DNA of 64,000 nt from Trifolium pratense (Eukaryota; Streptophyta; Magnoliopsida; Fabales; Fabaceae), in the NCBI RefSeq assembly GCF_020283565.1, contig NC_060060.1, positions 16,058,001 to 16,122,000 of the forward strand, read 5' to 3'. A program made the position numbers and the translations under genes. The notes beneath the pieces were generated by a model, which was given only the letters and a program-made list of their open reading frames with translations, was not told where the DNA came from and ran no database searches. Position 1 is the first letter of the stretch; each line of letters begins with the position of its first letter. Positions 10,901-24,158 of the stretch are shown one piece after another.

Positions 10901-12297
10901 AATGATGCAAACATCATGAACATCTCGGCATGTTCTTTCAACGCTTCCGATACTTCCTTCCCGCTCATCAAATGCAAGTTCTCCTCCGGCTTCGGAAAAA
11001 CAACGGCCTTCTCACGACAGTTGATATGAATTCGATTAAAGATTAACCAATTCATACCAAAAATCACATCCATACCACTAAGTGGAATACACACTAAATC
11101 CATACCAAAGTGCCTACCAAAAATGGTTACGGGGCAGTTACGACATACTTGTCGGGTAATCACTGAACCATTAGCAGGAGTTTCTATTTCCATCCTACCC
11201 ATCATATCCGTTAAAGGAATACTAAGACGCTTCACACAATCCAAAGAAATAAAAGAATGCGTCGCTCCCGTATCTATAATCGCAATTAAAGGAGTGTTAT
11301 AGATGAAACACGTACCTCTAATGAGATTGTCCTCAAGGCTAGCATCCTCTCCACTTAAAGCAAACACCTTGCCCATCACCTTCTTGGGCTTCTTGCAGAT
11401 TATACTCTTGTGGCCCTCCTCACCACAGTTGAAACAAAAGACTCTTGTCCTACACACTTCGGCTTTGTGGCCTAACTTCCCACAATTCAAACACTTGTCC
11501 AATTTCTTCTGGCAATCATACGACATATGACCCCTCTCTCCACATTTGTAACAATTCCCATTCACCGGCCTCTTACCACCACTGGTATTACCCCTACTGC
11601 GGTTATCATAAGGTTTTCCGCGCTCTTGCCCTTTCCCTTTTCGGTCGTTCACAGCCTTGTAGTAGTTCACCTTAGCCATACCATCTTCATCACAGATCCT
11701 ACTCTTGTTCACAAGGGTCGCAAAATCCCTTATCTGCGAAAATCCAATCATGTGCTTAATGTCTGGACGTAGACCACTTTCAAACTTCACGCACTTGTCG
11801 TTCTCCGCTTCCATAGTGTTGTAATGCGGACTAAACGCACACAAAGTCTCAAACTTGACGGCATAGTCAGCTACCGTCATATTTCCCTGCTTCAGTTCCA
11901 TGAATTCCACAACTTTCTTGTTCTTCACATCCACAGGAAAATACTTAACCAAAAATTCTCTTTTAAACATTGCCCATGGTATAGCCATACCACCGGGTCC
12001 TAGCCTCAACTTGGCATTCTTCCACCACACATTCGCTTCCTCGCGCAACACATATGTTCCAAGGGTTGTCTTCCCTTCCTCGGAACAATCCATTGCTTCA
12101 AAAATTATCTCAAGTTCTTCCAGCCACTTGTGAGCTCCATCCGGGTTGTAACCTCCGGTAAATGTTGGCGGTTTCTGTTTCATGAACCTTTCCAACCTCA
12201 TCTCTACCTCTCTTCCAGGTTGATGATCTCTAACCACAATGTTGGTAAGTGCGGCCAAAGCTTCCGCAATCTGAGCATTCGTCCTTGCAGCAGCCAT
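7933..12297 (-). CDS. chromovirus Gag-Pol polyprotein, intact
   Basis: The start is taken at ATG 12297, giving 1454 codons; an earlier in-frame codon gives six more residues. Approximate residues: Gag capsid 30-210; three CCHC zinc knuckles at 250-305 ([42 protein letters not shown]); aspartic protease with DTGATHSF near 340; reverse transcriptase 500-690 with YRQLNKVT and catalytic FIDDILIYS; RNase H from about 810 (VYCDASKLG); integrase with an HHCC zinc domain from 1030 and D, D, E residues near 1095, 1155 and 1195; and a chromodomain-like end near 1395-1435 (VKVVWGG...ATWELE). No stop or frameshift is seen. The TAA stop lies within the LTR. The product should be cleaved by its own protease to make particles, copy RNA and integrate cDNA. 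Confidence 0.95.
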   Translation of the reverse strand: MAAARTNAQIAEALAALTNIVVRDHQPGREVEMRLERFMKQKPPTFTGGYNPDGAHKWLEELEIIFEAMDCSEEGKTTLGTYVLREEANVWWKNAKLRLGPGGMAIPWAMFKREFLVKYFPVDVKNKKVVEFMELKQGNMTVADYAVKFETLCAFSPHYNTMEAENDKCVKFESGLRPDIKHMIGFSQIRDFATLVNKSRICDEDGMAKVNYYKAVNDRKGKGQERGKPYDNRSRGNTSGGKRPVNGNCYKCGERGHMSYDCQKKLDKCLNCGKLGHKAEVCRTRVFCFNCGEEGHKSIICKKPKKVMGKVFALSGEDASLEDNLIRGTCFIYNTPLIAIIDTGATHSFISLDCVKRLSIPLTDMMGRMEIETPANGSVITRQVCRNCPVTIFGRHFGMDLVCIPLSGMDVIFGMNWLIFNRIHINCREKAVVFPKPEENLHLMSGKEVSEALKEHAEMFMMFASLKLEGGVKIEELPIVCEFPDVFPDDISDVPPKREVEFSIDLVPGTSPISMAPYRMSASELNELKKQLEELLEKKFVRPSVSPWGAPVLLVKKKDGSMRLCIDYRQLNKVTIKNKYPLPRIDDLMDQLVGACVFSKIDLRSGYHQIRVKTEDIPKTAFRTRYGHYEYSVMPFGVTNAPGVFMEYMNRIFHSFLDRFVVVFIDDILIYSKSEEEHEEHLRIVLQVLKEKKLYAKLSKCEFWMKEVSFLGHIISSGGIAVDPAKVDAVSQWGTPESVSEIRSFLGLAGYYRRFIEGFSKLALPLTKLTRKDQAFVWDGNCEESFQELKRRLTTAPVLILPDAKESFVVYCDASKLGLGGVLMQGGNVVAYASRQLKVHERNYPTHDLELAAVVFTLKVWRHYLYGSRFEVFSDHKSLRYLFDQKELNMRQRRWLEFLKDYDFELSYHPGKANVVADALSRKTLHMSSLMVKELELIEEFRDLSLVCEVTSTSVKLGMLKLTNPFLEDIKERQKSDKRLMEKMVLINEGKETNVKIDESGVMRFHGRVCVPDVPELKRMIMEEGHRSGLSIHPGVTKMYQDLRKLFWWPGMKRQISEFVYSCLTCQKSKIEHQKPFGLLQPMFIPEWKWDSIAMDFVGGLPKTKKGHEVIWVVVDRLTKCAHFIAIRKGTLVPKLAEIYVEQIVKLHGIPTSIISDRDPRFTSRFWESLQEALGTKLRLSSAYHPQTDGQSERTIQSLEDLLRACVLEQNVNWDSCLPLVEFTYNNSYHSSIGMAPFEALYGRRCRTPLCWYENGEGAILGPEIVQETTEKIRMIREKMKASQDRQKSYHDKRRKDIEFQEGDHVFLRVKSTTGVGRALKSRKLTSRFIGPFEILKRVGKVAYRIALPPSLANLHDVFHVSQLRKYVSDPTHVIESDDVQVRDDLTIETVPLRIEGREVKRLRNKEIASVKVVWGGPAGENATWELESKMRDSYPDLFLGNFEGEILLRGVGL
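7938..7955 (-). promoter_or_regulatory. polypurine tract of the chromovirus
   Basis: On the minus strand an AAGGGGGGTAGGAT tract directly precedes the TGTAAC start of the 3' LTR. Confidence 0.85.
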
Positions 12298-12404
12298 GAT
12301 TCCTGAACGAATCACAACTAGACGTTAGAAAGTACTAACAGTGTTCCCTACACATGCTCATACGGGGAAAAGAAAAGTCCTAGTTGGTTCACACGAACCG
12401 ACCT

Positions 12405-12416
12405 GCTCTGATACCA
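12405..12416 (-). promoter_or_regulatory. primer-binding site, initiator tRNA-Met type
   Basis: On the minus strand TGGTATCAGAGC lies four bases after the end of the 5' LTR. It is complementary to the 3' end of plant initiator tRNA-Met and primes minus-strand synthesis. Confidence 0.9.
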
Positions 12417-12420
12417 CTAT

Positions 12421-14605
12421 TGTAACACCCTAACCCGTACTACCCTTAAAAACGTAATTTTAAAAACTTTTTAACAAGCGTAAAGGCAGAGTGCCACGCG
12501 GTAATTAAAACACAAGCATACACTCAGAGCGTCATGAAATTTAACATGAAAAGCAACAGCGGATTCATTCACATCATATATATACATATATATATACATA
12601 AGCCATATTCATCCCTAAGGATGTCACTTATACAAGAACTAGCATAACAAAAAGGTAACACCGATATACGATGAAATCCAAGCGTAATCCCCGACTCGAT
12701 GTTACATTACCAGAGCATTCACTATTTACAAACTCTAGTCAAAAGCTAGTACTAAGAGGAGTAATCTATGCTAAGTCTCCTCACCAAAAAGTACTTCAAC
12801 ACCACGCTAGAACAGCAGTCTAAACGTCGGCACGATCCTCAGCCTGAATATCTGAACCCCCAAAGGTCCAGCAATTAACACAAAGCAGAGAGTTAGAAAC
12901 ATAATCGCATATCATACGAGCATAAGAAAGGTCTCACACCTTCGAACTACATCATACATATTCTAACTCACGTTCAAAACGTCGTATTAAACAGTCATCA
13001 ATTAATAAAGTTTAGCACAGATCAACCAGATAATGTCACATACCATTTATCAAATATATGCGCATTTATCCTAATGTATCTAATGTCAATCATTCTATGT
13101 CATGTCATCCCTAGACACGACTAATGCATGTGGTACCAATTGCCTTTTACCCCTTATGGATAAGTTAAACAGTTTTACATCTTGCCGGATTGTTCGGAAC
13201 TTACCAAACCTTCATATCCCTCATGGATAAGTTAAACAGTTTTATATCCTGCTGGATAGCAGCTCTAGATCTTATGGATTCATCAAATCCGATCCTCGGC
13301 TTCCTTATGGACTCAAAAATCCATTTAAATCTATTGGAACCCAAGTTTCCAATTTCAACATATATATATACATGAATGCATGTATGTTTGCACATATCAT
13401 CAATATGATATTTCTAGCTCGAAGCTACTCATTATGAATGCGGAAACACAATTCAAACACATTCACTTAACATTACAAATAAATGCCAAATCTTCACATT
13501 GCTCATTTTAAGCTACAACTTATTGCATACACGTTTATCAATCATATAACGATTAACAATAAGCATTAACAGTATCAACATGTATCAACAATCATGTAAG
13601 GATACTCTTAAACCATGTTACAAGTGCCAAATCACACTTACAAACATTAACAAAAGTTGCAGGTTCAGCACTGTTCGCTGAGCGAACCCATAGCGAACAG
13701 GTAGCGAACTCCTTCGCTAAGCGAAACTCAGTTCGCTGTAGCGAACTACGTCAGAGGATTACAGGTACATGGCGAACAGGTAGCGAACTCGTAGCGAACT
13801 TATTCGCTGCAGCGAACTCCTGTTCGCTAAGCGAACTACACCAGAAAGAAAATCTGTTCTTGAGTTGTCTAAGGCGGTTTAACACTAAATCAACTCAAAA
13901 ATTCATCTAAACATGTTATAAATTCATATAAACAGCCATTCCAAACATATATGGTATCAAGGAACATTAATCATCCCTTCCAAACATCCAAATACCTCTA
14001 ATAATCAAAATCATGGCAATTACTTGAGTTTTAAGTAACTTTCTCAAACTTTCCAAAAATGATCCAAACACATACATATTCATCATGGAATCAAACTAGT
14101 GATTAACACACACAAAGTGATGATGAAAAACATCATACTCACATACAAAAGCTTAATCAAAATCTAAAAGAAATTGAGTGGGAGAGTTCGGGAACGGAGA
14201 CATAGACAATCTCCCCCCTCCTTGTCACTCAAGAATCATGAATTCTAATCTCTTACCTTAAGTTTGGTGATGATTCAAGCCTTCTCTTGCTCAAGCTTTC
14301 TCTCTTGATCCAAACCCTAGCTCTTGCTCTATGTTGCTTCTACTCACTCAAACTCAAGAAATGAGGTTATGAAACTATTCATAAGTTGGACTTGCTACTT
14401 ATACTCTTTCCCATGGTCATGAACCAAGCCCATTTGGCTTAGGCCCATTACCTCTCACGCCCCTCAAGCCCAAAACAAGGTTCTCGCGCCTAATAACTTA
14501 CGATCGGCTAAATAATTATTCGTCGCTCACTAAAATAATAAAAGCCAATTAATAAATAAAATAACATTTAATAAAATATACGAATACGAAAATCGGGTCG
14601 TTACA
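12421..14605 (-). repeat. 5' LTR of the chromovirus (promoter LTR)
   Basis: Same length and sequence, as far as checked, as 5753-7937. U3 is at the right end. A TATA-like TATAAG on the minus strand lies near 14399-14404, about 200 bp from the outer end, so transcription would run leftward into gag. Confidence 0.95.
13673..13837. repeat. GCGAA palindrome array in the 5' LTR
   Basis: Copy of the array at 7005-7169. In this LTR it lies between the TATA-like box and the gag start, so it would be in the transcribed leader. Confidence 0.9.
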
Positions 14606-15967
14606 TTACGCCACTTGGGTTCCAATGATGGATGCCATTAAAAGAAGGTTGGGTGTGTGGGGTAACAAGTATATAAGCCTAGGTGGAAGGATTGTGTTGA
14701 TTAATGCGGTACTAAGTGCTATTCCAATCTTCTATCTCTCGTATATGAAAATGCCGGTGAAAGTGTGGAAGGAGGTGGTAAGTGTCAACGTAATTTTCTT
14801 TGGGGTGGGCTCTCTAAAAGGAGGAGGATTAGTTGGGTGAAGTGGAGCGATATTTGTAAACCCAAAAAGGATGGTGGCTTGGGGATTAGGGACCTTCGGT
14901 GGGTGAACTTGAGTTTGTTAGCAAAATGGCGATGGAAATTACTCACGGAAGGGGAGGAGGTATGGAAGAGTGTGGTGGTAGCAAAATATGGGGTGGGAGT
15001 GTTGGGTAGAGCAAGCTTGGAGGAGATGCAATTTGGGACTTGTTGTTCCGCTTGGTGGAAGGATTTATACCGCCTTGAAAGGGGTGGAGATTGGTTTAGG
15101 CAAGTTGTGACAAAGCGAATGAGATGTGGGGATACAATTAATTTTTGGAAGGATATTTGGGTGGGAGAACAAACATTGCAACAACGGTTTCCTAGACTTT
15201 ATGGTATTTCGGTGCAACAAGATAAATCGGTCCTGGAGGTGGGAAATTGGGTGGAGGGAGTGTGGCGTTGGGATTTGTTATGGCGAAGGAATTTTTTTGT
15301 GTGGGAAGAAGTGCTAGTACGTGAATTGGAAGAAGCGATTAGACACACGGTCATTACCGAAATGGAGGATAGATGGGTGTGGGCGCCAAATGAAGCGGAT
15401 GGTTTCTCGGTGAAGTCCCTTTATGTTTTCCTTGAAGGTACGCTATTGCCCGTTGATAATTTAGATGATTTTGAGCGAATGGCCTTCAAGAATATTTGGA
15501 AGACCCCGGTTCCGTCAAAGGTGTGTGCGTTGGCTTGACAACTTTGCTTGGATCGAATACCGACAAAGGAAAATTTAGTGAAAAGAAGGATCATGCGAAA
15601 TGAGGATGCTTTATGCTCTATTTGTGGTGATACGCTCGAAACAGCGCGCCATCTTTTTTTGCATTGTAGTTTTGCCGCGACTGTTTGGTATCGTGTAAAC
15701 CGGTGGTTAGGGACGATGGTTGTGATTCCGCCCGATATCAGGATGTCATATGGGCTGCTGGTTGGATGCGGCGGGAACAAGAAGATTAGGAAAGGTTATT
15801 CGATAGTGTGGCTAGCTTTCGTGTGGGTTATTTGGCAGCTCCGGAATGACCGAGTGTTTAATAACATGGTTGGCAACGAAGATGATGCGGTGGACAGCAT
15901 ACAACGTTTATCCTGGCAGTGGTATTTGCAAAAAACGGCGAAGGGTTCAAGCCTACTATACGAATGA
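14606..15967 (+). pseudogene. LINE ORF2 3' part (RT tail plus zf-RVT), broken
   Basis: Continues the LINE frame of 5622-5752. The first part reads …MMDAIKRRLGVWGNKYISLGGR… to near 14780. There a frameshift moves the reading into the frame of …CQRNFLWGGLSKRRRISW…. A TGA at 15536-15538 breaks the frame again where the tandem copy has Trp (TGG). After it the frame stays open to TGA 15965-15967 and includes the zinc-binding RVT motif CSICGDTLETARHLF with a downstream HC. Plant LINEs encode endonuclease and RT in ORF2; only the last third is here. Two breaks make this copy inactive. Confidence 0.9.
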
Positions 15968-16312
15968 GTTTGGAACCCGGGTGATTGTATGCTCCGGTAA
16001 TTACAGTAGCAATCTGTTTTGATGTGGTAATGATGCAATGGTGTGTGTGGTGCGTGCGTGTTGTTGTTGTCTTCAATCACCCTGTGTCTGCTTCACTTTA
16101 TGTTAGCTTTGTTGTTTTTCTAGCCACTGTTATAGTGATAGTTGTGGTGGTAGTTAGGCTTTTTATTTGAGTTCCTGTTTTTGTGACATTAGGGGTACTT
16201 GCACCCTGTGTTACTTTTGGTTGTAACTTACTCAGACATTTTAGCACTCCTTGTGCTATCTTGTGCCTTACTAATAAAAAATTTGCAGTTCTAAAAAAAA
16301 AAATAAATAAAT
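15968..16312 (+). other. LINE 3' UTR and poly(A) tail
   Basis: Non-coding, ending in an A-rich tail at about 16292-16312 after AATAAAAAATTTGCAG. An A tail directly after the UTR is expected for target-primed reverse transcription. Unique leader DNA begins right after it. Confidence 0.8.
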
Positions 16313-17155
16313 ATTTAAGAGGAGAAAAATCAAATTTGTAGATAACCGGTACTAACAGCCTATTGGAGGTCAAATGCAATGTTCCCACCATGGGAAAATT
16401 AAAACATCTACCCACCGTAAACGTCACCAAGAGAATTAGGTTTTCGTATTGGAAGAAGAAGCTCTGGATTCCACCTCTTCCCGTCCTTCGAGGCGGTTAT
16501 GCTGCTTATTTTTCAGGTCTTTCTTCTTCGATTCTCTCTTTATCGTATCTATTTTTTTTAGCTCTTTTTGTTTCTTCAGATCCGATCCAATTTTGTTTTG
16601 ATTATTATTATTCCGATTTGTTTTCTCAATTGATTATGTTTTGTCTTCGATTGATTGATTCTGTTTTCAATTGAATTGTATTTTGATGTTAATTGAACAT
16701 GAATTTATTGAATTTGGTTTTGATGATGTGATTTTATTGGATTTGATGTTAGTTAGGGTTTGAATATTGGAATCTATGGGGATTTAAAATCCATTGGAAT
16801 TTATATGTTTTGCTGAAATATACTACTATTAAATTGCATGCTTAATGTTTTGTTTCATGGGGATTAAAAATCTTATGTGATACTGTTTCTAATTAATCCT
16901 AGGGCAGCTTCCTCAGTTTTGGAATTTAGTTTCTAGTTGGTTTGGTACACAGGATTCTCAAGCTGATTATTTGTTTTTTGTCTCCTTAAAGTTTTAGACC
17001 TTGTGCATGATTTTTTATTTAAATTTAACTGTTATGATATTGATATACTATACTATATGAAATCAATTTTAACGCAAACATAAATGCAATCAATTTTACT
17101 AGGTTGAGCACTTGATTGCTTTTTTTATAGCATCGAAGTTTGTATGTTGTTTGGT
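16313..17155 (+). repeat. leader/intron block, copy 1 of 4
   Basis: Non-coding DNA shared with 18604-19710, 26420-27370 and 50440-50703 plus 54718-55440. It starts with a purine-rich leader (ATTGGAAGAAGAAGC near 16448) and a possible splice donor at TTCAG|GTCTTT near 16517. An AT-rich intron-like stretch follows. This copy ends abruptly at 17155, where LINE sequence begins again, so it reaches no gene. The ORF that starts near 16363 is not convincing. Confidence 0.75.
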
Positions 17156-18603
17156 CATGTAAACCCAAAAAGGATGGTGGCTTGGGGATTAGGGACCTTC
17201 GGTGGGTGAACTTGAGTTTGTTAGCAAAATGGCGATGGAAATTACTCACAGAAGGGGAGGAGGTATGGAAGAGTGTGGTGGTAGCAAAATATGGGGTGGG
17301 AGTGTTGGGTAGAGTAAGCTTGGAGGAGATGCAATTTGGGACTTGTTGTTCCGCTTGGTGGAAGGATTTATACCGCCTTGAAAGGGGTGGAGATTGGTTT
17401 AGGCAAGTTGTGACAAAGCGAATGGGATGTGGGGATACAATTAATTTTTGGAAGGATATTTGGGTGGGAGAACAAACATTGCAACAACTGTTTCCTAGAC
17501 TTTATGGTATTTCGGTGCAACAAGATAAATCGGTCCGGGAGGTGGGAAATTGGGTGGAGGGAGTGTGGCGTTGGGATTTGTTATGGCGAATGAATTTTGT
17601 TGTGTGGGAAGAAGTGCTAGTACGTGAATTGGAAGAAGCGATTAGACACATGGTCATTACTGAAATGGATGATAGACGGGTGTGGGCGCCAAATGAAGCG
17701 GATGGTTTCTCGGTGAAGTCCCTTTATGTTTTCCTTGAAGGTACTCTATTGCCCGTTGATAATTTAGATGATTTTGAGCGAATGACCTTCAAGAATATTT
17801 GGAAGACCCCGGTTCCGTCAAAGGTGTGTGCGTTGGCTTGGCAACTTTGCTTGGATCGAATACCGACAAAGGAAAATTTAGTGAAAAGAAGGATCATGCG
17901 AGATGAGGATGCTTTATGCTCTATTTGTGGTGATACGCTCGAAACAGCGCGCCATCTTTTTTTTGCATTGTAGTTTTGCCGCGACTGTTTGGTATCGTGT
18001 AAACCGGTGGTTAGGGACGATGGTGGTGATTCCGCCCGATATCATGATGTCATATGGGCTGCTGGTTGGATGCGGCGGGAACAAGAAGATTAGGAAAGGT
18101 TATTCGATAGTGTGGCTAGCTTTCATGTGGGTTATTTGGCAGCTCCGGAATGACCGAGTGTTTAATAACATGGTTGGCAACGAAGATGATGCGGTGGACA
18201 GCATACAACGTTTATCCTGGCAGTGGTATTTGCAAAAAACGGCGAAGGGTTCAAGCCTACTATACGAATGAGTTTGGAACCCGGGTGATTGTATGCTCCG
18301 GTAATTACAGTAGCAATCTGTTTTGATGTGGTGATGATGCAATGGTGTGTGTGGTGCGTGCGTGTTGTTGTTGTCTTCAATCACCCTGTGTCTGCTTCAC
18401 TTTATGTTAGCTTTGTTGTTTTTCTAGCCACTGTTATAGTGATAGTTGTGGTGGTAGTTAGGCTTTTTATTTGAGTTCCTGTTTTTGTGACATTAGGGGT
18501 ACTTGCACCCTGTGTTACTTTTGGTTGTAACTTACTCAGACATTTTAGCACTCCTTGTGCTATCTTGTGCCTTACTAATTAAAAATTTGCAGTTCAAAAA
18601 AAA
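17156..18603 (+). pseudogene. LINE ORF2 3' part, tandem copy
   Basis: A second copy of 14858-16312, joined after GGTCATGT at 17160. It keeps Trp where the first copy has TGA, but has eight T instead of seven near 17960. That +1 frameshift ends the first frame just before the HC of the zf-RVT motif; the rest is read in another frame to 18271. The 3' UTR and a short A tail end at about 18603. Few substitutions separate the copies, so the duplication is fairly young. Confidence 0.9.
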
Positions 18604-19812
18604 AAATATTTAAGAGGAGAAAAATCAAATTTGTAGATAACCGGTACTAACAGCCTATTGGAGGTCAAATGCAATGTTCCCACCATGGGAAAATTAAAAC
18701 ATCTACCCACCGTAAACGTCACCAAGAGAATTAGGTTTTCGTATTGGAAGAAGAAGCTCTGGATTCCACCTCTTCCCGTCCTTCGAGGCGGTTATGCTGC
18801 TTATTCTTCAGGTCTTTCTTCTTCGATTCTCTCTTTACCGTATCTATTTTTTTTAGCTCTTTTTGTTTCTTCAGATCCGATCCAATTTTGTTTTGATTAT
18901 TATTATTCCGATTTGTTTTCTCAATTGATTATGTTTTGTCTTCGATTGATTGATTCTGTTTTCAATTGAATTGTATTTTGATGTTAATTGAACATGAATT
19001 TATTGAATTTGGTTTTGATGATGTGATTTTATTGGATTTGATGTTAGTTAGGGTTTGAATATTGGAATCTATGGGGATTTAAAATCCATTGGAATCTATA
19101 TGTTTTGCTGAAATATACTACTATTAAATTGCATGCTTAATGTTTTGTTTCATGGGGATTAAAAATCTTATGTGATACTGTTTCTAATTAATCCTAGGGC
19201 ATCTTCTTCAGTTTTGGAATTTAGTTTCTAGTTGGTTTGGTACACAGGATTCTCAAGCTGATTATTTGTTTTTTGTCTCCTTAAAGTTTTAGACCTTGTG
19301 CATGATTTTTTATTTAAATTTAACTGTTATCATATTGATATACTATACTATATGAAATCAATTTTAACGCAAACATAAATGCAATCAATTTTACTAGGTT
19401 GAGCACTTGATTGCTTTTTTTATAGCATCGAAGTTTGTATGCTGTTTGGTTTGTTCCAAGTTATGTAGGGATTTTTTTTTTTGTTCGTCATATTTCACAT
19501 TGTTATTTTTTTCTTGGTCATGTTTCACATTTTTTATGGCCAGTTTTCTCAGCCTGCATAGTTATATAATATCTGAGTTAATTTAAATCTGCATTTTGCT
19601 ATTATTATAATGTGAGCAAATTGCAAAATACTTGTGTTTACACCATATGGAAGTATGTATTTTGGGATTATTAATCTAACCCCACGTGCTTTGGCCACCT
19701 TCTTTTATCGCAGGGTTGTCTGGGCCGTAAATAAATTGGGCCTAAGTCCAACATTACTTTATCGGTATCGGGACAAGAGTTGAGTGAGAGTGTGTGTAGC
19801 ACGTTGATCGGA
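18604..19812 (+). promoter_or_regulatory. leader and 5' intron of the small membrane-protein gene, copy A
   Basis: Leader block copy 2. The exon-like start is near 18733-18809, with a donor at TTCTTCAG|GTCTTT. About 0.9 kb later there is an acceptor, TTTTATCGCAG|GGTTG, at about 19714. The next 100 bases run straight to ATG 19813. This fits a spliced 5' leader, a common plant arrangement. A short upstream ATG frame in the leader exon would end soon after the splice. Confidence 0.55.
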
Positions 19813-20069
19813 ATGGAGAAGAGGATCACCCTGGTTCAGACCGTCGCCACCGTCGGCGTTTTCTCCGCCATTTCCTTCTGGTAACTCTTTCTCACTCTCA
19901 TTCCACCAATTTTCTTTTCAATTTCTATCCAACCAACCTAATCTCAATTCAATTCTCTGTCGATTTTAGGTTTGGATTCATGTTCGGCAGAGAATCCTCT
20001 CGCAAAGAGCTTTCTCAACTAATCGTAGATCTCCGTCGCGGTAATCCAACTCCTCCTCCTCATTCTTGA
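19813..20069 (+). CDS. small one-pass membrane protein, copy A
   Basis: Two exons: 19813-19880 and 19970-20069, with a GT-AG intron between. They join in frame to 55 codons plus TGA. The protein starts MEKRITLVQT and has one hydrophobic segment at about residues 8-30 (…GVFSAISFWFGFMFG). A charged region, RESSRKELSQLI, and a Pro-rich end follow. I do not recognise the family. The possible donor CGCG|GTAATC at 20040 would skip the Pro-rich end; an exon-like AGTGAGGTG flanked by TTACAG and GTGAGC near 22230 would then add Glu and a stop. Compared with copy B (55531) it has three changes: Val for Ala near residue 14, Phe for Tyr after the Trp, and Val for Glu in LI-DLRR. Confidence 0.7.
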
Positions 20070-22405
20070 AGCTCTTTTTTCTTATTCGCCGTTTAGAGTA
20101 GCTTCACTCACTATATCACTTCTCGCATTGGTTTCAATTTCAATTTCTATATCTATATTGTGTGTGTATATCTGTTCAATTTTGTAACTAGTGTTGATTG
20201 ATTGTAGTCTGTAGAGGCTGACCTATTATGTAACACACCGATACCTTGTTTATTTAAGGTATCATAAAGAGTATCATAAAGAGTTTCACAGGCTAATGAT
20301 ACCTTGTTTATTTTTATCATTGGAGTTCCATGACGTAGCATAGAGGATATCAAAATTGATAATACCTTAACTTATTTAAGGTATGGTATCATCAAATATA
20401 TCATCAATTTAAGTTAAAAAAATAAATATAGAATGGATCACTTGTTAATAATGTATGATACCCTCCGTTTCAAAAAAAATAATGTATGATACCCAAAGTG
20501 GTATCACCATTGGAGCAAAATATGTTTGAGTTGCATAAGTATTACATGGCATTGTAGGAACCACTTGTTAGTAATGTATGATACTCAAAGAGTTAGCACC
20601 ATTAAAGATGTTGTTATTACATTAAATCACTTCCATTTTTTTATAAATTATTATCGGTGTCAGTATGTGATTTCTACGTCTGTATCACTGTTTCATACCG
20701 GAGGTTGCTTCTGAACTATGTGAGCTTGTTGAATGTGTGCACAAACACTTCTTTAGTTTCCTTACAACATTTTGTTACGATTTTGTTGAATGTTATCTGT
20801 TTGAGAGGGAAAGAGAGGTATCTTTCTGTATAAATCTATTGGCTTAGTTGTAATTTATAATTTGACAAGTTTGTTAAGCTCAGCTCATGCTTCAACTACT
20901 TCTGTTATCGTTGTTGCTTTTCATAGATAATCTTTGAAGAGCAAAGAAACGGTGTAAATTTTAGATTTGGTATGGTATGTGACCTTGAGTTTTAAACAAG
21001 TGATAGTTTTTGGAAGGTGAATGAAATGTTACTTGTTACTTTAGAGCAGTAGCCCACTCGAGAGGGAAATATAATTGAAATGAAGAAAATTTGAATTTAT
21101 TGTTCTGCCTTTTTTTTTCATTCCATTGTCTTCATGTTTATAGAGATTCATAAATTCCTAAAAGCATATTGCTACAGATCAAAAATGGCCAAGTGACTAA
21201 GCATTCTTACATGCCTAATAACCAAAAAATGAATTTTGTAATTGAAAAGATTTTGTAAAACAAAAGCATAACAATGGGGCACAATTAGAGTGGCATATCA
21301 AGTTCATATGGCTGAACAAAAGGCAAGAGGTAAATAGGAATTACTTGGTAGTGTGGCACAAGTTGGAGTGCATGATGAATTTATGGAGGCTTGTTGTAGT
21401 TAGTAAGGGTGAAGTTCAGTTTCCAACTCGGTGAATAATGATTTTTTGATAAACCCATGACTGATGGTGGAAATTCTAATTCATATCTATATTTGTTTTG
21501 GCTTCCTGTTGTGGTTTGATGGAATTTTTTCTCCTTAATTGGTCATATTGTTGTGTCATTTATATCTTGCATAAGTTATTTGGTAGATTGGTCTGTAGAT
21601 GTTTTGGAGGGTGCTAAGGCTATAACACTGATGTCTGATGTGAATAGTTTGATTGTCATCACATCATGAAATGAGGCGGAACAAAAAATTGGTGTTATGA
21701 AAAATCTTGTTGTATGCTGCGGTTATGAAGGGTATTTTTGCTATTATGGAGGGGATGCAATCTTGCTTGAGCAGTTGTTTGGTATGGTTTTAAGTAGTAG
21801 AATAGTAGAGGCATGGAAAAAATTTGTGTTTTAATGGCTCATGTAATTCGCTTCCATGGGTCGTTCTAAACAGATACGAGGGCGAGAATATAGTATTGAT
21901 CTAGACTGCTTTGGCATGATGTCTATTGTTAATTCTTAATGAATATGAGTATTTATAATATCAGTTTCAAGAACTGGTACCAGTAGGTGTGATGGTGTTT
22001 ATGGATTACATTCTTTTGATGTACAAATGACAATGTAATAGGTACTTAGCATTAATAAAATGACTTCTGTTTTTGAAAAAAAATAATGTGACAATTTTCT
22101 TATCGCATCTTGTTATCTTTGTTGTGGTGTTGAATATTGTTACAAATTGAGACACAATAAGAATGTTCAAATAAGATGAGGATGTCATTCTCTGAGCAAT
22201 TTGACATCTGCTGCTTTATTCAAATCTTACAGAGTGAGGTGAACAAATGACATTGGTGAGCTTTTGTAGACATTTAAAAGGATAGAAGTGGTGAAAACTG
22301 AATAGAGACCAACTCCAGTATATTGATTCTTTACCGTCAGCAGATAAAGTTTTTTCTCCTTAATAAATGGAGTTTTATATATACAATGAAATAAAATAAT
22401 ATCTC
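20070..22405 (+). other. downstream/3' region of the membrane-protein gene
   Basis: No long ORF. At about 20225-20520 short inverted repeats built on ATACCTTGTTTATT and AAGGTAT resemble an old MITE. A short exon-like block stands near 22230. The whole stretch is repeated at 55788-58107 with small differences, so it belongs to the duplicated gene unit. Confidence 0.5.
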
Positions 22406-22574
22406 CATGATCTCAGGTTTTGGCACGGCCTAGGCCATTGTTCTATGTATACACATCATAACTCTACTTCATTTCCCCTTTTTCTATATGGTCTTACTTT
22501 TTCCTATAAAAAAACACTTATGATGGTTCTGAACATACACCAAGATGCCTGAACATACATGCTAATATATGTGT

Positions 22575-23890
<1,316 letters not shown>

Positions 23891-24158
23891 TTATCGATCT
23901 AGTAAACTCGTCAATGAATCATATATTTATGTACCAGATGGATCAATGATTTGTCATAATATTGTTAATGGTTAATAAAAAAAGGACGTCTATATAAATT
24001 TAGAAGTAAGGAATAGAAGAGGACCAGGATACTTTGATTTCTTATGATTTAGGCAATGCAAACATGATCCTAAGTTGTGTAGAATACATACTAATTTCAA
24101 TTGATAAATATTACGCTACTTAAAATTCTACTTTCCTTTATTTTAATTATGATTAATG

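Larger units (their letters stand above)
5753..14605 (-). mobile_element. complete Ty3-gypsy chromovirus-type retrotransposon
   Basis: An 8853-bp element on the minus strand. It has two 2185-bp LTRs with TGTAAC...GTTACA ends, a primer-binding site, one long intact gag-pol ORF and a polypurine tract. It is flanked by the 5-bp target duplication TTACG (5748-5752 and 14606-14610). The LTRs have equal length and I found no mismatch in the stretches compared, so the insertion is very recent. A chromodomain-like C-terminus suggests the Tekay/Del branch; that clade assignment is inference. Confidence 0.95.

Noticed and set aside
8028..12133. Several plus-strand ORFs across the chromovirus
   Set aside because: They are complements of the intact minus-strand gag-pol and show no domain of their own.
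12405..12416. tRNA-like sequence
   Set aside because: This and 36201-36212 are 12-base primer-binding sites; no tRNA cloverleaf surrounds them.
5753..14605. Segmental duplication of 5753-7937 and 12421-14605
   Set aside because: The two blocks are the LTRs of one element, shown by the TSD, primer site and polypurine tract.
16363..16674. 103-codon ORF in the leader block (also at 18658)
   Set aside because: It crosses a likely splice donor and runs into AT-rich intron-like DNA; the frame is not kept in the 26.4-kb and 50.4-kb copies.
15796..18474. Minus- and plus-strand ORFs of 60-95 codons over the LINE 3' end
   Set aside because: They occur in both LINE copies only because the DNA is duplicated; they overlap the zf-RVT coding end or the 3' UTR and have no known motif.
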